Source of the DNA: JADFUS01 sp964368765
GTDB taxonomy: Bacteria > Bacteroidota > Bacteroidia > Bacteroidales > Rikenellaceae
Direction of reading: 5' to 3'
DNA: 64,000 nt
Assembly (NCBI GenBank): GCA_964368765.1
Contig: CAYJCU010000001.1
Location: 1-64,000 of the forward strand
Part shown: piece by piece, positions 52,771 through 62,278 of the stretch
Numbering within the stretch: position 1 is the first letter of the stretch
Layout: each line of letters begins with the position of its first letter
Position numbers and translations under genes: made by a program
The notes under the pieces: model-generated
Told to the model about the DNA's origin: nothing
Databases searched by the model: none
What the model saw: only the letters and a program-made list of their open reading frames with translations

Positions 52771-53560
52771 CTGTAAAATTAATATAGGCCTATATATCAC
52801 TGAAAAGCGAGATGATGGGTACCATAATTTGTCATCTCTCTTTTATCCTGTTAAATCACTATATGATATTATTGAGATTAAGCCATCTAACACACTAACT
52901 TTCTCGCAGAGTGGTATTGCGATTGATGGAGATATAGATGATAATCTGTGCGTTAAGGCCTTCAACGCTTTTAATAGAAAACACAACATATCGGGAGCTG
53001 AAATACATCTTCATAAACAGATACCATTTGGTGCTGGCTTAGGAGGGGGCTCTTCTGATGCCGCCACTGTTATAATTGGTCTCAATCAAATATATGGTAC
53101 GAATTTAGATAGTAAAGAGTTAGCAGATATAGCTCTTGAGGTTGGTAGTGATGTTCCATTTTTTATTTACAATAGCCCTAAGATAGTATCGGGCAGAGGT
53201 GAGATATTCTCTTCAACAGATACCAATCTAACGGGATGGCATATAACTATTGTAAAACCAGATTATGGAGTTTCAACAAAGGGTGCCTACTCTAAAATAA
53301 CACCGCACCACCCCACAGCTTCACTTTTAGAGCAACTAAAATGCGATATAGGCAGTTGGCAAGGGTGCATAACAAATGATTTTGAGGCGGTGATATTTAA
53401 TGATAGAATGAAAGAGATAAAAGAGTTGTTATATGCCAAAGGGGCGGTATTTGCTTCGATGAGTGGTTCAGGGAGTGCTATCTACGCCCTATCAAAAGAG
53501 GAGCTAGTGGATATTGATACTCTTTTCAGCAACGAATATATACATAAAGGAGTTTTATAA
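52754..53560 (+). CDS. ispE: 4-diphosphocytidyl-2-C-methyl-D-erythritol kinase
   Basis: 268 aa from the ATG at 52754, giving MILTANCKINIGLYI, the usual GHMP-kinase start; ATG at 52748 and TTG at 52736 are alternatives. The ATP-binding loop is PFGAGLGGGSSDAATVI and the late motif SGSGSAIYAL. It phosphorylates CDP-ME in the non-mevalonate isoprenoid route. It overlaps waaA by 17 bp and abuts aroB. Confidence 0.95.
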   Translation: MILTANCKINIGLYITEKRDDGYHNLSSLFYPVKSLYDIIEIKPSNTLTFSQSGIAIDGDIDDNLCVKAFNAFNRKHNISGAEIHLHKQIPFGAGLGGGSSDAATVIIGLNQIYGTNLDSKELADIALEVGSDVPFFIYNSPKIVSGRGEIFSSTDTNLTGWHITIVKPDYGVSTKGAYSKITPHHPTASLLEQLKCDIGSWQGCITNDFEAVIFNDRMKEIKELLYAKGAVFASMSGSGSAIYALSKEELVDIDTLFSNEYIHKGVL

Positions 53561-54589
53561 ATGGATAAATATATAGATAGTGATAATTCGTTATCAAAGA
53601 TTGTTTTTGGTGATTTTAAAAGTAAGATAGAGGATATTATAGATGATAGAAGGGTGGTATTTATCACAGACAGAGTGGTTTACTCACTATATAAATCACT
53701 ACTTAACCCCTATCAGCTTATTGTAGTACCCGACGGAGAGCGCAATAAGAGCTTAGTGAGAGTTGAGCAGATATTTTCAGAGCTTATGACCTATGGTGCA
53801 GATAGAGACACATTGATAGTGGGTATAGGAGGTGGAGTTATCAGCGACCTTACTGGCTTTGCAGCCTCTACATATATGCGTGGGTGTAGTTTCGGATTTG
53901 TTCCTACTACCCTATTAGCACAGGTTGATGCCTCAATAGGTGGCAAAAACGGTGTGAATTATGAGGGTTACAAAAATCTTATAGGTACTATCAATCAACC
54001 AGAGTTTATATTAATAGATAATATGTTTCTAAAGAGTCTACCACAACGTGAGATTAATTCAGGCATGGTAGAGGCATTTAAGAGCGGTATCATACTTAGT
54101 AAAGAGCTATATAATATTTTTGCTAGAAATTCGTTTTCTGATATAGTATCAAATGACGAGCTACTACAAGAGGTTATCGGTCGCACTATAGATGTTAAGC
54201 AGAGATTAGTGGCTAGCGACGAGCATGAGCGTGGAGCACGTAAGCTACTCAATTTAGGGCACACAATAGGGCACGCTATTGAGCGCAGTAGTGATAAATA
54301 TAATCATGGAGAGGCGGTTGGTATCGGTATATCGATGATAGCTGATATATCTGTAAAAATGGGACTACTGGATGGCAGTAAACAACATAAGATAGATGAT
54401 ATATTGCTACATAATGGTATGCCAACACGTACAGACCTACCTGTTGAGATTATTTTCAATGCACTAAGACTAGATAAAAAGCGTAGTGCAGGGAGTATCA
54501 GCATAGTGGTTATTAAGGGTATTGAGCAGTGCGAATTGATGCGTTTATCATTCGATTCAGTTGCTCAGATATTAAATATTAAGCGATAA
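53561..54589 (+). CDS. aroB: 3-dehydroquinate synthase
   Basis: A 342-aa NAD- and zinc-dependent enzyme making 3-dehydroquinate from DAHP in aromatic amino-acid synthesis. The nucleotide-binding segment IGGGVISDLTGFAASTYMRG, QVDASIGGKNGVNYEGYKNLIG and the zinc ligands in NLGHTIGHAIE and YNHGEAVGIG are all present. It begins at the base after the ispE stop codon, so translation is coupled. Confidence 0.96.
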   Translation: MDKYIDSDNSLSKIVFGDFKSKIEDIIDDRRVVFITDRVVYSLYKSLLNPYQLIVVPDGERNKSLVRVEQIFSELMTYGADRDTLIVGIGGGVISDLTGFAASTYMRGCSFGFVPTTLLAQVDASIGGKNGVNYEGYKNLIGTINQPEFILIDNMFLKSLPQREINSGMVEAFKSGIILSKELYNIFARNSFSDIVSNDELLQEVIGRTIDVKQRLVASDEHERGARKLLNLGHTIGHAIERSSDKYNHGEAVGIGISMIADISVKMGLLDGSKQHKIDDILLHNGMPTRTDLPVEIIFNALRLDKKRSAGSISIVVIKGIEQCELMRLSFDSVAQILNIKR

Positions 54590-54618
54590 TTATCATAAAC
54601 TAACGCAGTTTTCTTAAT

Positions 54619-54717
54619 AATAACCTATCTTTGCATTTTGCTTAATACCAATAACTTAAACTATTTCTTATACAAAACTCAGGTTAATATAAAAAAATAA
54701 CCTATCTTTGCATTTTG
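54619..54717 (+). promoter_or_regulatory. Duplicated promoters around a MITE family 2 fragment
   Basis: An identical 22-nt block occurs at 54619-54640 and 54696-54717, each with a perfect TATCTTTG (54626-54633 and 54703-54710). Between them, 54646-54691 is a half copy, inverted, of the left end of the element at 62855-63071. The lptF operon therefore has two tandem -7 boxes 77 nt apart. Confidence 0.6.
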
Positions 54718-54746
54718 TTAGTAAGCAATTGATAGTTACATTATAG

Positions 54747-56264
54747 ATGAAAACATTAGATAAATTTATACTTAAATCATATTTAGGGCCGATGCTAGCG
54801 GCTTTCTTAATAGTTATGTTTATTCTTATGATGAACGTACTATTTCGCTATATAGATGATTTAGTGGGTAAGGGGTTACCTATCTCTGCTATTGTAGAGT
54901 TGCTTTTCTATATGACATCTACTATGTTACCTATCGGACTACCCTTCTCTACCCTCTTAGCCGCTATTATGGCTATGGGTAATATGGGTAATAGTTATGA
55001 GCTAATAGCTATGAAAGCGGCAGGGGTATCGCTACTCCGCATAATGCGTAGTCTTATCATTGCGGCTGCTCTCTTATCTGTATTGGGCTTTTTTATCGTT
55101 AATAACTATGTTCCTTTCTCGGTTCGTAAAGCAGGAGAGGTGCTATACGATATTACCAAGCAGCGTCACGAGATTAAGTTTAAAGATGGGGTTTTCTTTA
55201 GTGGTATAGATGATTTGAGCATACGAGTAGGGAAACAAGACCCTAACACTAAACTACTTACCGATGTACTTATCTATGACACACGTAACCGTACAGCTAC
55301 TAGCACCACTGTTGCCGATTCAGGCTATATCAACCTAGTTGATAACAATAAGTATATGCATATTATTCTCTATAACGGACAAAATTACGAGGATAGGCGA
55401 GATTATAACTGGTATAACCAACCAGAATTACGCCACAATACCTTTGCCAAGCAAGAGATGATGATGGAGCTAGAGGGTTATAGTTTCGAAAAATCGGGAC
55501 GTAACGCTTTCGGCGATGCTAGTGAGCAAAAACGTATGGATGAGCTGGATAATGATATAGACTCATTAACTCTTCTTTTTGATAAATCAATTAGTAAGAC
55601 AAAAAATGATATTTTAGGGTCATACTTATATGCCTCAGACACCTCGTTTTTCAATAATAGCGACAGTATAAGAGCAATAAAAAAGGTATTTACAGTAACA
55701 GCTAGTAGTCTAGACACACTGACCTCTGAGCAGAAAGAGAAAATATTTAAAGATGCTACGCAACGCCTTGAGCAGATGAAATTTAATTTCCAAGTGGGGC
55801 ATAATAATGTACTGCAAAGCTCGGTGCGTTTATATCGCTCTATGATTGATTGGCATAAGAAATTAACACTACCAGTATCTATTCTTATCTTCTTTTTGAT
55901 AGGTGCACCACTAGGTGCTATCATACGTAAGGGGGGTATGGGTATTCCAACTGTTATAGCGGTTCTTTTCTTTATATTCTACTATGTTATATCAATGACA
56001 AGTGAGAAATTAGTGCGTGATGGTGCCGTAGCCCCTATGCTGGGTGTGTGGTTCCCAACTATGATACTATTCCCGATAGCCATTATTCTTATGTGGAAAG
56101 CTATTACAGACTCTAAATTGATGGATGTAGATGCTTACTATATCGTTATAACAAGGTATTGGCGCAAATTAACAGCTAAGTATCCATCACTAAAAAAAGT
56201 TGAGAAGATAAAATTAATAAGATTTAAAAAGAAAAAAAGAGTTAAAACTACTAATAATGAGTAA
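54747..56264 (+). CDS. LptF/LptG family permease
   Basis: A 505-aa YjgP/YjgQ-type protein. Four N-terminal helices in two pairs (about 12-125) include ILMMNVLFRYIDDLVGKGL and LPFSTLLAAIMAMGNMG. A large periplasmic jellyroll domain is followed by two further helices near 385-450. With LptB it extracts lipopolysaccharide from the inner membrane. A basic C-terminal tail is present. It overlaps ribBA by 8 bp. Confidence 0.9.
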   Translation: MKTLDKFILKSYLGPMLAAFLIVMFILMMNVLFRYIDDLVGKGLPISAIVELLFYMTSTMLPIGLPFSTLLAAIMAMGNMGNSYELIAMKAAGVSLLRIMRSLIIAAALLSVLGFFIVNNYVPFSVRKAGEVLYDITKQRHEIKFKDGVFFSGIDDLSIRVGKQDPNTKLLTDVLIYDTRNRTATSTTVADSGYINLVDNNKYMHIILYNGQNYEDRRDYNWYNQPELRHNTFAKQEMMMELEGYSFEKSGRNAFGDASEQKRMDELDNDIDSLTLLFDKSISKTKNDILGSYLYASDTSFFNNSDSIRAIKKVFTVTASSLDTLTSEQKEKIFKDATQRLEQMKFNFQVGHNNVLQSSVRLYRSMIDWHKKLTLPVSILIFFLIGAPLGAIIRKGGMGIPTVIAVLFFIFYYVISMTSEKLVRDGAVAPMLGVWFPTMILFPIAIILMWKAITDSKLMDVDAYYIVITRYWRKLTAKYPSLKKVEKIKLIRFKKKKRVKTTNNE

Positions 56265-57504
56265 CAAAGAGAATAACAAAGTATCACTACTTAACACCAT
56301 AGACGAGGCACTAGAGGATCTGCGCAATGGTAAGATAATAATAGTAGTTGATGACGAAGATAGAGAGAATGAGGGCGATTTTATAACAGCCTGCGAGACA
56401 ATAACACCTGAGGTTGTTAATTTCATGGCACGTTATGGTCGTGGACTTGTATGCGCCTCATTAACAAAAGAGAGATGCGACGAGCTTAAATTGGATATGA
56501 TGGTTGGAGAGAATACCTCTCTTCACTCAACACCTTTCACAGTATCGGTAGACCTTCTAGGAGAGGGTTGCACAACAGGCATATCGGCGCAAGATAGAGC
56601 TAAGACACTGAAAGCACTTGTCAATCCAGAGGCTAAAGCGGAGGATTTTGGTCGTCCAGGTCATATCTTCCCACTTAAGGCACAGAGCAAAGGGGTATTA
56701 CGTCGCCCAGGACATACAGAGGCGGTTGTTGATTTAACTCGCTTAGCAGGTCTTAAGCCTGGTGGCGCATTGGTTGAGATAATGAATGAAGATGGCTCTA
56801 TGGCACGACTACCAGAGCTATTAGAGTTGGCTAAAGAGTTTAATATGAAGATAATCTCTATTGCCGATTTAATTCGTTATCGTCTTGATAGAGAAACTGT
56901 TGTTACACGTGGTGTTACCGCTTTCTTACCTACTGAAATGGGTAATTTTAAGATAGTACCTTTTGTACAAGATAACAGCGAGCTAGAGCACCTTGCACTG
57001 ATTAAGGGCGAGTGGACAGATAACGAACCTGTTCTTGTAAGAATGCACTCATCATGTATGACGGGTGATATTTTTGGCTCAGCACGTTGTGATTGTGGCA
57101 ATCAGCTCAAAGAGGCTATGCGTATGATCGAGGCTGAGGGTAAGGGTGTTGTTGTTTACCTCAACCAAGAGGGACGTGGAATAGGTCTATTCCATAAGAT
57201 GCACGCTTATAAGCTACAAGATGAGGGTATGGATACTATAGAGGCTAACCTACATCTAGGTTTCGCCGCTGACGAGAGAGATTATGGTATTGGCGCATCA
57301 ATCCTACACGAGTTAGGGGTTAAAAAGATACGTCTTATGACCAATAACCCTCAAAAACGTGTAGCACTACAAGGGTATGGTTTAGAGATAGTAGAGAATG
57401 TACCTATCGTAATAGCACCTACTGAGTATAGTGATAGATACCTCAAAACTAAAGAGTTAGATATGGGGCATACACTAGGAATATACAATAAAGAGGAGAA
57501 GTAA
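56257..57504 (+). CDS. ribBA: bifunctional 3,4-dihydroxy-2-butanone-4-phosphate synthase/GTP cyclohydrolase II
   Basis: A 415-aa fusion supplying both branches of riboflavin synthesis. The N-terminal RibB part has DDEDRENEGDFITA and GRPGHIFPLKA. The C-terminal RibA part (from about 215) has the zinc cysteines in SSCMTGDIFGSARCDCGNQL and the catalytic LNQEGRGIGL. Both active sites look intact. The gene overlaps the LptF/G gene and lies 1 nt before fmt. No FMN riboswitch is seen. Confidence 0.97.
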   Translation: MSNKENNKVSLLNTIDEALEDLRNGKIIIVVDDEDRENEGDFITACETITPEVVNFMARYGRGLVCASLTKERCDELKLDMMVGENTSLHSTPFTVSVDLLGEGCTTGISAQDRAKTLKALVNPEAKAEDFGRPGHIFPLKAQSKGVLRRPGHTEAVVDLTRLAGLKPGGALVEIMNEDGSMARLPELLELAKEFNMKIISIADLIRYRLDRETVVTRGVTAFLPTEMGNFKIVPFVQDNSELEHLALIKGEWTDNEPVLVRMHSSCMTGDIFGSARCDCGNQLKEAMRMIEAEGKGVVVYLNQEGRGIGLFHKMHAYKLQDEGMDTIEANLHLGFAADERDYGIGASILHELGVKKIRLMTNNPQKRVALQGYGLEIVENVPIVIAPTEYSDRYLKTKELDMGHTLGIYNKEEK

Positions 57505-57505
57505 T

Positions 57506-58444
57506 ATGTCTGAAGGAAAAGGTTTAAGATTACTATATCTGGGTACTCCTGATTTTGCTGTTGAGCCACTTAAAAGATTGGTTGAAGAGGGATATAATGT
57601 GGTTGCGGTAGTAACTATGCCCGATAAACCAGCGGGACGAGGGCAAAAATTAAAAGGGAGTGCAGTAAAAGAGTATGCCCTTAGTGTAGGGTTACCTATA
57701 CTACAACCAGAGAAGTTATCAGACCCTACATTTATCGAAGAGTTATCTACACTAGAGCTTGATTTAGGTATTGTGGTGGCTTTTAAGATGTTACCAAGGG
57801 CTGTTTGGTCTCTTCCTCGATTAGGAACTCTTAACTTACATGGCTCACTACTCCCTGATTATCGTGGTGCTGCTCCTATTAACTGGGCGGTAATAAATGG
57901 CGATAAGGTTACGGGTGTAACAACATTTATGCTTAAGCACGAGATAGATACAGGAGATGTTATAGCTCGTTCAGAGGCAGAAATTACAGATATAGATAAT
58001 GCTGGTACACTACACGATAAACTTATGTATATAGGTGGTGCGCTTGTCTTAGAGAGTGTTGATAAGGTTGCAGATAGCAATTTTATTCCAACACCACAGA
58101 GTGATATATCAGAGTCACAATGCCGTCCTGCTCCAAAGATTTTCAAAGAGGATTGCAAATTAGATTTTACTATGAGTGCTTTATCACTCCACAATAAGGT
58201 GAGGGGTCTTAGCCCATATCCTGCTGCGTGGATGGATTTGGAAGGGGATAGTTTCAAGGTTTTTAGTAGTGATTATGAACTAAATAGCAATGCCGTTATA
58301 GGCTCTGTGGTAACAGATAATAAGAATTATCTAAAGATAGGGTGTAGTGATGGCTATCTGGTAATTAATGAGCTACAATTAGCTGGCAAACGACGAATGG
58401 CTGTTGATGAGCTACTGAGGGGTTATAATATAGAAAAAAAATAA
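57506..58444 (+). CDS. fmt: methionyl-tRNA formyltransferase
   Basis: A 312-aa enzyme that formylates initiator Met-tRNA. The catalytic core LNLHGSLLPDYRGAAPINWAV contains the Asn-His pair, with the Asp later in HEIDTGD. The C-terminal OB-like domain (from about 210) is complete. It directly precedes the RNase P RNA gene, which begins 9 nt after its stop. Confidence 0.97.
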   Translation: MSEGKGLRLLYLGTPDFAVEPLKRLVEEGYNVVAVVTMPDKPAGRGQKLKGSAVKEYALSVGLPILQPEKLSDPTFIEELSTLELDLGIVVAFKMLPRAVWSLPRLGTLNLHGSLLPDYRGAAPINWAVINGDKVTGVTTFMLKHEIDTGDVIARSEAEITDIDNAGTLHDKLMYIGGALVLESVDKVADSNFIPTPQSDISESQCRPAPKIFKEDCKLDFTMSALSLHNKVRGLSPYPAAWMDLEGDSFKVFSSDYELNSNAVIGSVVTDNKNYLKIGCSDGYLVINELQLAGKRRMAVDELLRGYNIEKK

Positions 58445-58453
58445 GATAATAAA

Positions 58454-58812
58454 GCAAGAGAGTCTTATCGCTGCCATGCGTTATGTGTGGGGGAGGAAAG
58501 TCCGAGCAACATAGAGTACCGCTCTTCCTAATAAGAAGATTTTCGTGAGGGGATAGATAGGGAACAGAAAATAACCGCCATAATTTTATTATGGTAAGGG
58601 TGAAAATGTGGGGTAAGAGCCCACGTATCTACGTAGTGATATGTGGATAGTGTCTACTAGCGGGTTGCAAGACCATGTACACCGACGTTTGAGGGTTACT
58701 CGCCTGAGGTCGGGGGGTAGGTTGCTGATGAGTTGAGTGGGTGACCCTCAACCTAGATAAATGATAAGGGTCTAGTATTTACTAGATACAGAACTCGGCT
58801 TATATCTCTTGC
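58454..58812 (+). ncRNA. rnpB: RNase P RNA, bacterial type
   Basis: The 359-nt RNA is recognised by GAGGAAAGTCCGAGC near the 5' end, ACAGAAAATAACCGCC in the middle, and ACAGAACTCGGCTTAT at the 3' end. The ends pair as P1: GCAAGAGA (58454-58461) with TCTCTTGC (58805-58812). It is the catalytic RNA that matures tRNA 5' ends. It probably shares a transcript with fmt or has an unseen promoter. Confidence 0.95.
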
Positions 58813-58819
58813 TTTTTTT

Positions 58820-58863
58820 AAAAGGAGGATATGCAAAACAAAAGTTTTGTGTATCCTCTTTTT
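58820..58863. terminator. Terminator after rnpB
   Basis: AAAAGGAGGATA/TATCCTCTTTT with an inner CAAAAC/GTTTTG pair forms a long stem ending in TTTTTT. It can also stop the convergent ECF sigma transcript. Confidence 0.8.
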
Positions 58864-58913
58864 TCGGTTAAAAGGGGTAATTGGCGAAACTCTGTTTTGA
58901 GAATTGCCCTATT

Positions 58914-59474
58914 TTAGGTTAATAGTAATAAAATATAATTTTTCGACCCAAATTTATCGGTTAAGATTTTAATAGCGCTCTCTTTTCGGTAAAAAATAGT
59001 TCTCTCTGATATTTGTAATTTCTCTGCTATATCTTTAATATTCCACCCCTCTATATGTAGTTTAATTATCTCTGCGTAGTTAGATGGGAGATAGTTAAGC
59101 ATCTCTTCAATGATATTCTCAAACTCTATATCTACAACCTGCATCTCGAAGAAATCAAAATCATTAATCATCTTCTGTTGATATACTTCTACCGTATTTT
59201 TATGCTGTAGGTGGTTTTTGAACCTGTTTCTTATGCTGATATATATGTATGCTTTAATAGAGGATATAGAGCTGAAAATTTGGTTGTTATTACTCCAAAG
59301 TGATACGAATATATCCTGAATAATATCGCATGCCTCATGCTCAGTAGCACTAAATAACCTCCTAGTAAAAGCGCACAACTCACTAAACACAAGAGAGTAA
59401 ACCTCTCCAAATGCCTCTTTATCTTTTTTATTAAATCGCTCTATTAGGTTAATATCTCCTTCCGCAATACTCAT
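58914..59474 (-). CDS. ECF-type RNA polymerase sigma factor
   Basis: 187 aa from the ATG at 59474 (start MSIAEGDINLIERFNKKDKEAFGEVY); upstream ATGs would add 15. Region 2 (DIIQDIFVSLWSN) and region 4 (YLPSNYAEIIKLHIEGWNIKDIAEKLQISERTIFYRKESAI) are intact. Bacteroidales ECF factors of this kind are often paired with a FecR anti-sigma and SusC/D genes, but none is adjacent, so it is an orphan. Targets unknown. Confidence 0.88.
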   Translation of the reverse strand: MSIAEGDINLIERFNKKDKEAFGEVYSLVFSELCAFTRRLFSATEHEACDIIQDIFVSLWSNNNQIFSSISSIKAYIYISIRNRFKNHLQHKNTVEVYQQKMINDFDFFEMQVVDIEFENIIEEMLNYLPSNYAEIIKLHIEGWNIKDIAEKLQISERTIFYRKESAIKILTDKFGSKNYILLLLT

Positions 59475-59651
59475 CATACAATATTGATTAATTGAACCTA
59501 TAAAGACAAAGGTAGTCATTTATTTTTTAAAATTGCCCTATTTCGTTAAAAATATTACCCAACATGAGTAATAAAACTAAATTAGCTAAATAGGGGGTGA
59601 GATAATACAAAAAGGCTATATAACAGATTTACAGAGATATAACCACCATAA

Positions 59652-60470
59652 TTATATCTCTATATTAAAATGATTGGGTACCTCAACATATTGGCTACCA
59701 CCCTCTAAGTTTGATGTATCTACATTTCGTATCTCACCTGAGCTTGAGTTACTAAATTTCATTTTAACATCACGCCTCACAATACTAAAGTGATGCATAG
59801 TGATATTTTGCAGAAAAAAATGTCTATTTATTGATAAGAAACCACCTTTAATAACCCTTGTGGGATCTACCAAAGCTAACGGCTTGCGATTAGTACCTAT
59901 ACGGCTGAATCTCCTCAGTTTGCAGAAAAATTGAACCGAGAATGCACTTGGCTCAACCTTGCGGCGGGTGGGCAATACTCCATAATTAACAAAACCACAA
60001 TAGGTGTGAGTGAGATTATTTGCTACTATATACTCTTTAGCAGTCCTTAACTGCGTAGCATCATAAAACTCATCAACATCCATAGTCATAAAATAGTTAC
60101 AACCATATTTCCGCCCTAATTTAAGACCATACTGACGTTTTATCCTCTCGTTTTTTTGTGGGTTAAGCTCTAAATTGGGTGTGTATAGCTCTATTTCATC
60201 TATCAACCCCCTATCTTTTAATGCTTCTAGTTGAGATAACAGTGAGCTCTCTCTTTTAACACCATACCACGACACATCTTGATAGATAACATTTATATAA
60301 TCAACCTCTGAGCGTATAGATTCTAAAGATGCCTCTAATAGCTCTTCCCCATCAAAAAGCGAGTATGAGACACCCCACACTCTCCTCTTTTTATCGCTTT
60401 TAGCAATTTTGTGTTCACGAATACGCGCCCTTGCACCACTTGAAAAAGGGTACTTAATATAATCTATCAT
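59652..60470 (-). CDS. glycosyltransferase, GT-A fold (GT2/GT92-like)
   Basis: A 272-aa protein. YSLFDGEELLEASLESIRSEVDYINVIYQDVSWYG is a nucleotide-sugar-binding start, and MTMDVDEFYDA supplies the metal-binding DxD. The late RRFSRIGTNRKPLALVDP and HHFSIVRRD fit cell-surface polysaccharide glycosyltransferases of the GT92-like kind in Bacteroidota. Donor and acceptor cannot be told. It is a single gene 40 nt downstream of the SPOR-protein gene on the same strand. Confidence 0.72.
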   Translation of the reverse strand: MIDYIKYPFSSGARARIREHKIAKSDKKRRVWGVSYSLFDGEELLEASLESIRSEVDYINVIYQDVSWYGVKRESSLLSQLEALKDRGLIDEIELYTPNLELNPQKNERIKRQYGLKLGRKYGCNYFMTMDVDEFYDATQLRTAKEYIVANNLTHTYCGFVNYGVLPTRRKVEPSAFSVQFFCKLRRFSRIGTNRKPLALVDPTRVIKGGFLSINRHFFLQNITMHHFSIVRRDVKMKFSNSSSGEIRNVDTSNLEGGSQYVEVPNHFNIEI

Positions 60471-60510
60471 CTATCTTCAGCTTGGTATTATCTCTGTCAG
60501 CCTTAATTAC

Positions 60511-61461
60511 TTACTTATGTTCGTATATCCACAAATCTTTTATCTCAGGATAGCTCTCAGTCAATCTTTTAAGTGCACCACTAGTTGTGTAATACCCTTT
60601 AGAGGCAAATAGGCAGTTGATATATCTACCATCTGACTTAGTTGTCAAGAATATCTCTACATCTGAATATTGCTTTCTGAGTTTCATTATATTAGCCTCG
60701 GCCATTTTTCTGGTGCGGAAAGAGCCCGCTACAATATAGAAAACTCCGACCTGTGGCTCAGAAAAAAGTATAACGCTATCAACCTTATTTACATTAGTAA
60801 CAGCATCTTCAGTTTTAATAATCTTTAATGTATCTGACACCTCAACACCTTTATTAAGTGTATCGATTTTTAGGCTATCAGTAACTATACTATCTGATTT
60901 AGGTATAACAATAGGTGTTGATGGCTCTAACTTAACCATCTCTACCGTAGTAGATGGCTCAATAGGCTGCTCGGCAATACTACTACCAGTAAATAGTCCA
61001 ATGATATAGAGTATTGCAACAGGAACAAATGCCACCAAAAGGGTCAATAACAACACCCTTTTAACCTTTGACGAACCGCCCTTACCATTATCTGTGGCAA
61101 AAGGGTTAAGCTGCATAGCCAGCTCACTATGTATTGAGTGACGCATTTTGCCACCCTTTGATATGGTAAGTGTTAAGCAATCTTCGATATTAACAATCTT
61201 ATCTCGTCCCTTAATAGTAACAACACTATCAATCCAACTACTAAATAGTTCGCTATCTCCTACCTCACTACTAAGTGTTGGTACTGAGGGGTCGAAAGGC
61301 TCAATAATAACTCTTAAATGGGGGTAATCGATAGCCCTTTTGGGGTTATCACTACTGCTTCCCACCCTAATGACATTGATGGTACATATATCATCTATCG
61401 ACACTATATGCCCTGTTGCCAATTTATTTAAGATTAATATGTTAATATCTCTAATCTCCAT
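60511..61461 (-). CDS. SPOR-domain membrane protein with HU-CCDC81-like N-terminus
   Basis: A 316-aa protein. An N-terminal cytoplasmic part (1-140) resembles the HU/CCDC81-like domains found in Bacteroidota SPOR proteins. One transmembrane helix (about 146-165) is followed by a Pro/Thr/Ser-rich linker and a C-terminal SPOR domain (about 235-316, VGVFYIVAGSFRTRKMAEANIMKL). SPOR domains bind denuded glycan strands at the division site. The domain order suggests a link between nucleoid or cytoplasm and septal wall. It is 4 nt after lgt. Confidence 0.8.
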   Translation of the reverse strand: MEIRDINILILNKLATGHIVSIDDICTINVIRVGSSSDNPKRAIDYPHLRVIIEPFDPSVPTLSSEVGDSELFSSWIDSVVTIKGRDKIVNIEDCLTLTISKGGKMRHSIHSELAMQLNPFATDNGKGGSSKVKRVLLLTLLVAFVPVAILYIIGLFTGSSIAEQPIEPSTTVEMVKLEPSTPIVIPKSDSIVTDSLKIDTLNKGVEVSDTLKIIKTEDAVTNVNKVDSVILFSEPQVGVFYIVAGSFRTRKMAEANIMKLRKQYSDVEIFLTTKSDGRYINCLFASKGYYTTSGALKRLTESYPEIKDLWIYEHK

Positions 61462-61465
61462 ATCA

Positions 61466-62272
61466 CTATTTTTTATTGAATAGCTCAGGTCTTTTGTATG
61501 ATATAACCAATATGGTAATACCCATTATAACGAAAGGAATACTCAAAATCTGACCCATATTAATAACTAAACTCTCTTCAAAACTCTCTTGAACATTCTT
61601 TATTGCCTCTATAACAAATCTACTACCGAATAGCGTAATAAGGAAAATACCAAAAATAGCCCCTGGACGCTTAATAGCCATATCACGTTTGAAATATAAG
61701 AACATAAGAAGTGCAAATATAGCTAAATAAGTCAATGCCTCATATATCTGTGTTGGGTGCATACCAACAGTTTCTCCCCTACGTGCGAAGATAAATCCCC
61801 ACGGAAGAGTTGTCTCAGTGCCATATATCTCTGAGTTAAAGAGATTTCCCAAACGAATGAAAGCCCCCCCTAGTGGAATAACAGCTGTAATACGGTCTAA
61901 AGACCACATATAACCAACCTTGTTTTTCTTAGAGAATAGGTAGATACCCAACAGAAGACCGAAGGCAGCACCGTGACTTGCCAATCCGCCTTGCCTTAGA
62001 TTAAGAATCTCTAAAGGGTGCTGCAAATAGTATCCCCCCTCATAGAATAGACAGTGACCTAGGCGTGCCCCCACTATGGTTGCAATAAAGCAGTACATAA
62101 ACATAGAGTCTGTAAGTTTTGGGGTAAGTCCCTCTTTCTTAAGCATCTTATTCATTACTACCACACATAGGTAAAAGGCTAACATCCACGATATGCTGTA
62201 ATAGCGTACCTCAAAACCAAAAAGATTAAATAATACTGGGTCTACATCCCACATTATTGCTGCAATATTCAT
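61466..62272 (-). CDS. lgt: prolipoprotein diacylglyceryl transferase
   Basis: A 268-aa inner-membrane enzyme with seven helices that adds diacylglycerol to the lipobox Cys. Recognisable motifs are GARLGHCLFYEGGYY, HGAAFGLLLGI, the signature LGNLFNSEIYG and HPTQIYEAL. It precedes the SPOR gene and follows def, 6 nt after the def stop, in one minus-strand operon. Confidence 0.96.
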   Translation of the reverse strand: MNIAAIMWDVDPVLFNLFGFEVRYYSISWMLAFYLCVVVMNKMLKKEGLTPKLTDSMFMYCFIATIVGARLGHCLFYEGGYYLQHPLEILNLRQGGLASHGAAFGLLLGIYLFSKKNKVGYMWSLDRITAVIPLGGAFIRLGNLFNSEIYGTETTLPWGFIFARRGETVGMHPTQIYEALTYLAIFALLMFLYFKRDMAIKRPGAIFGIFLITLFGSRFVIEAIKNVQESFEESLVINMGQILSIPFVIMGITILVISYKRPELFNKK

Positions 62273-62278
62273 AATATT

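Noticed and set aside
57351..57505. FMN riboswitch for ribBA
   Set aside because: No conserved riboflavin-element blocks are seen before 56257 or around this junction; the gene overlaps the LptF/G gene.
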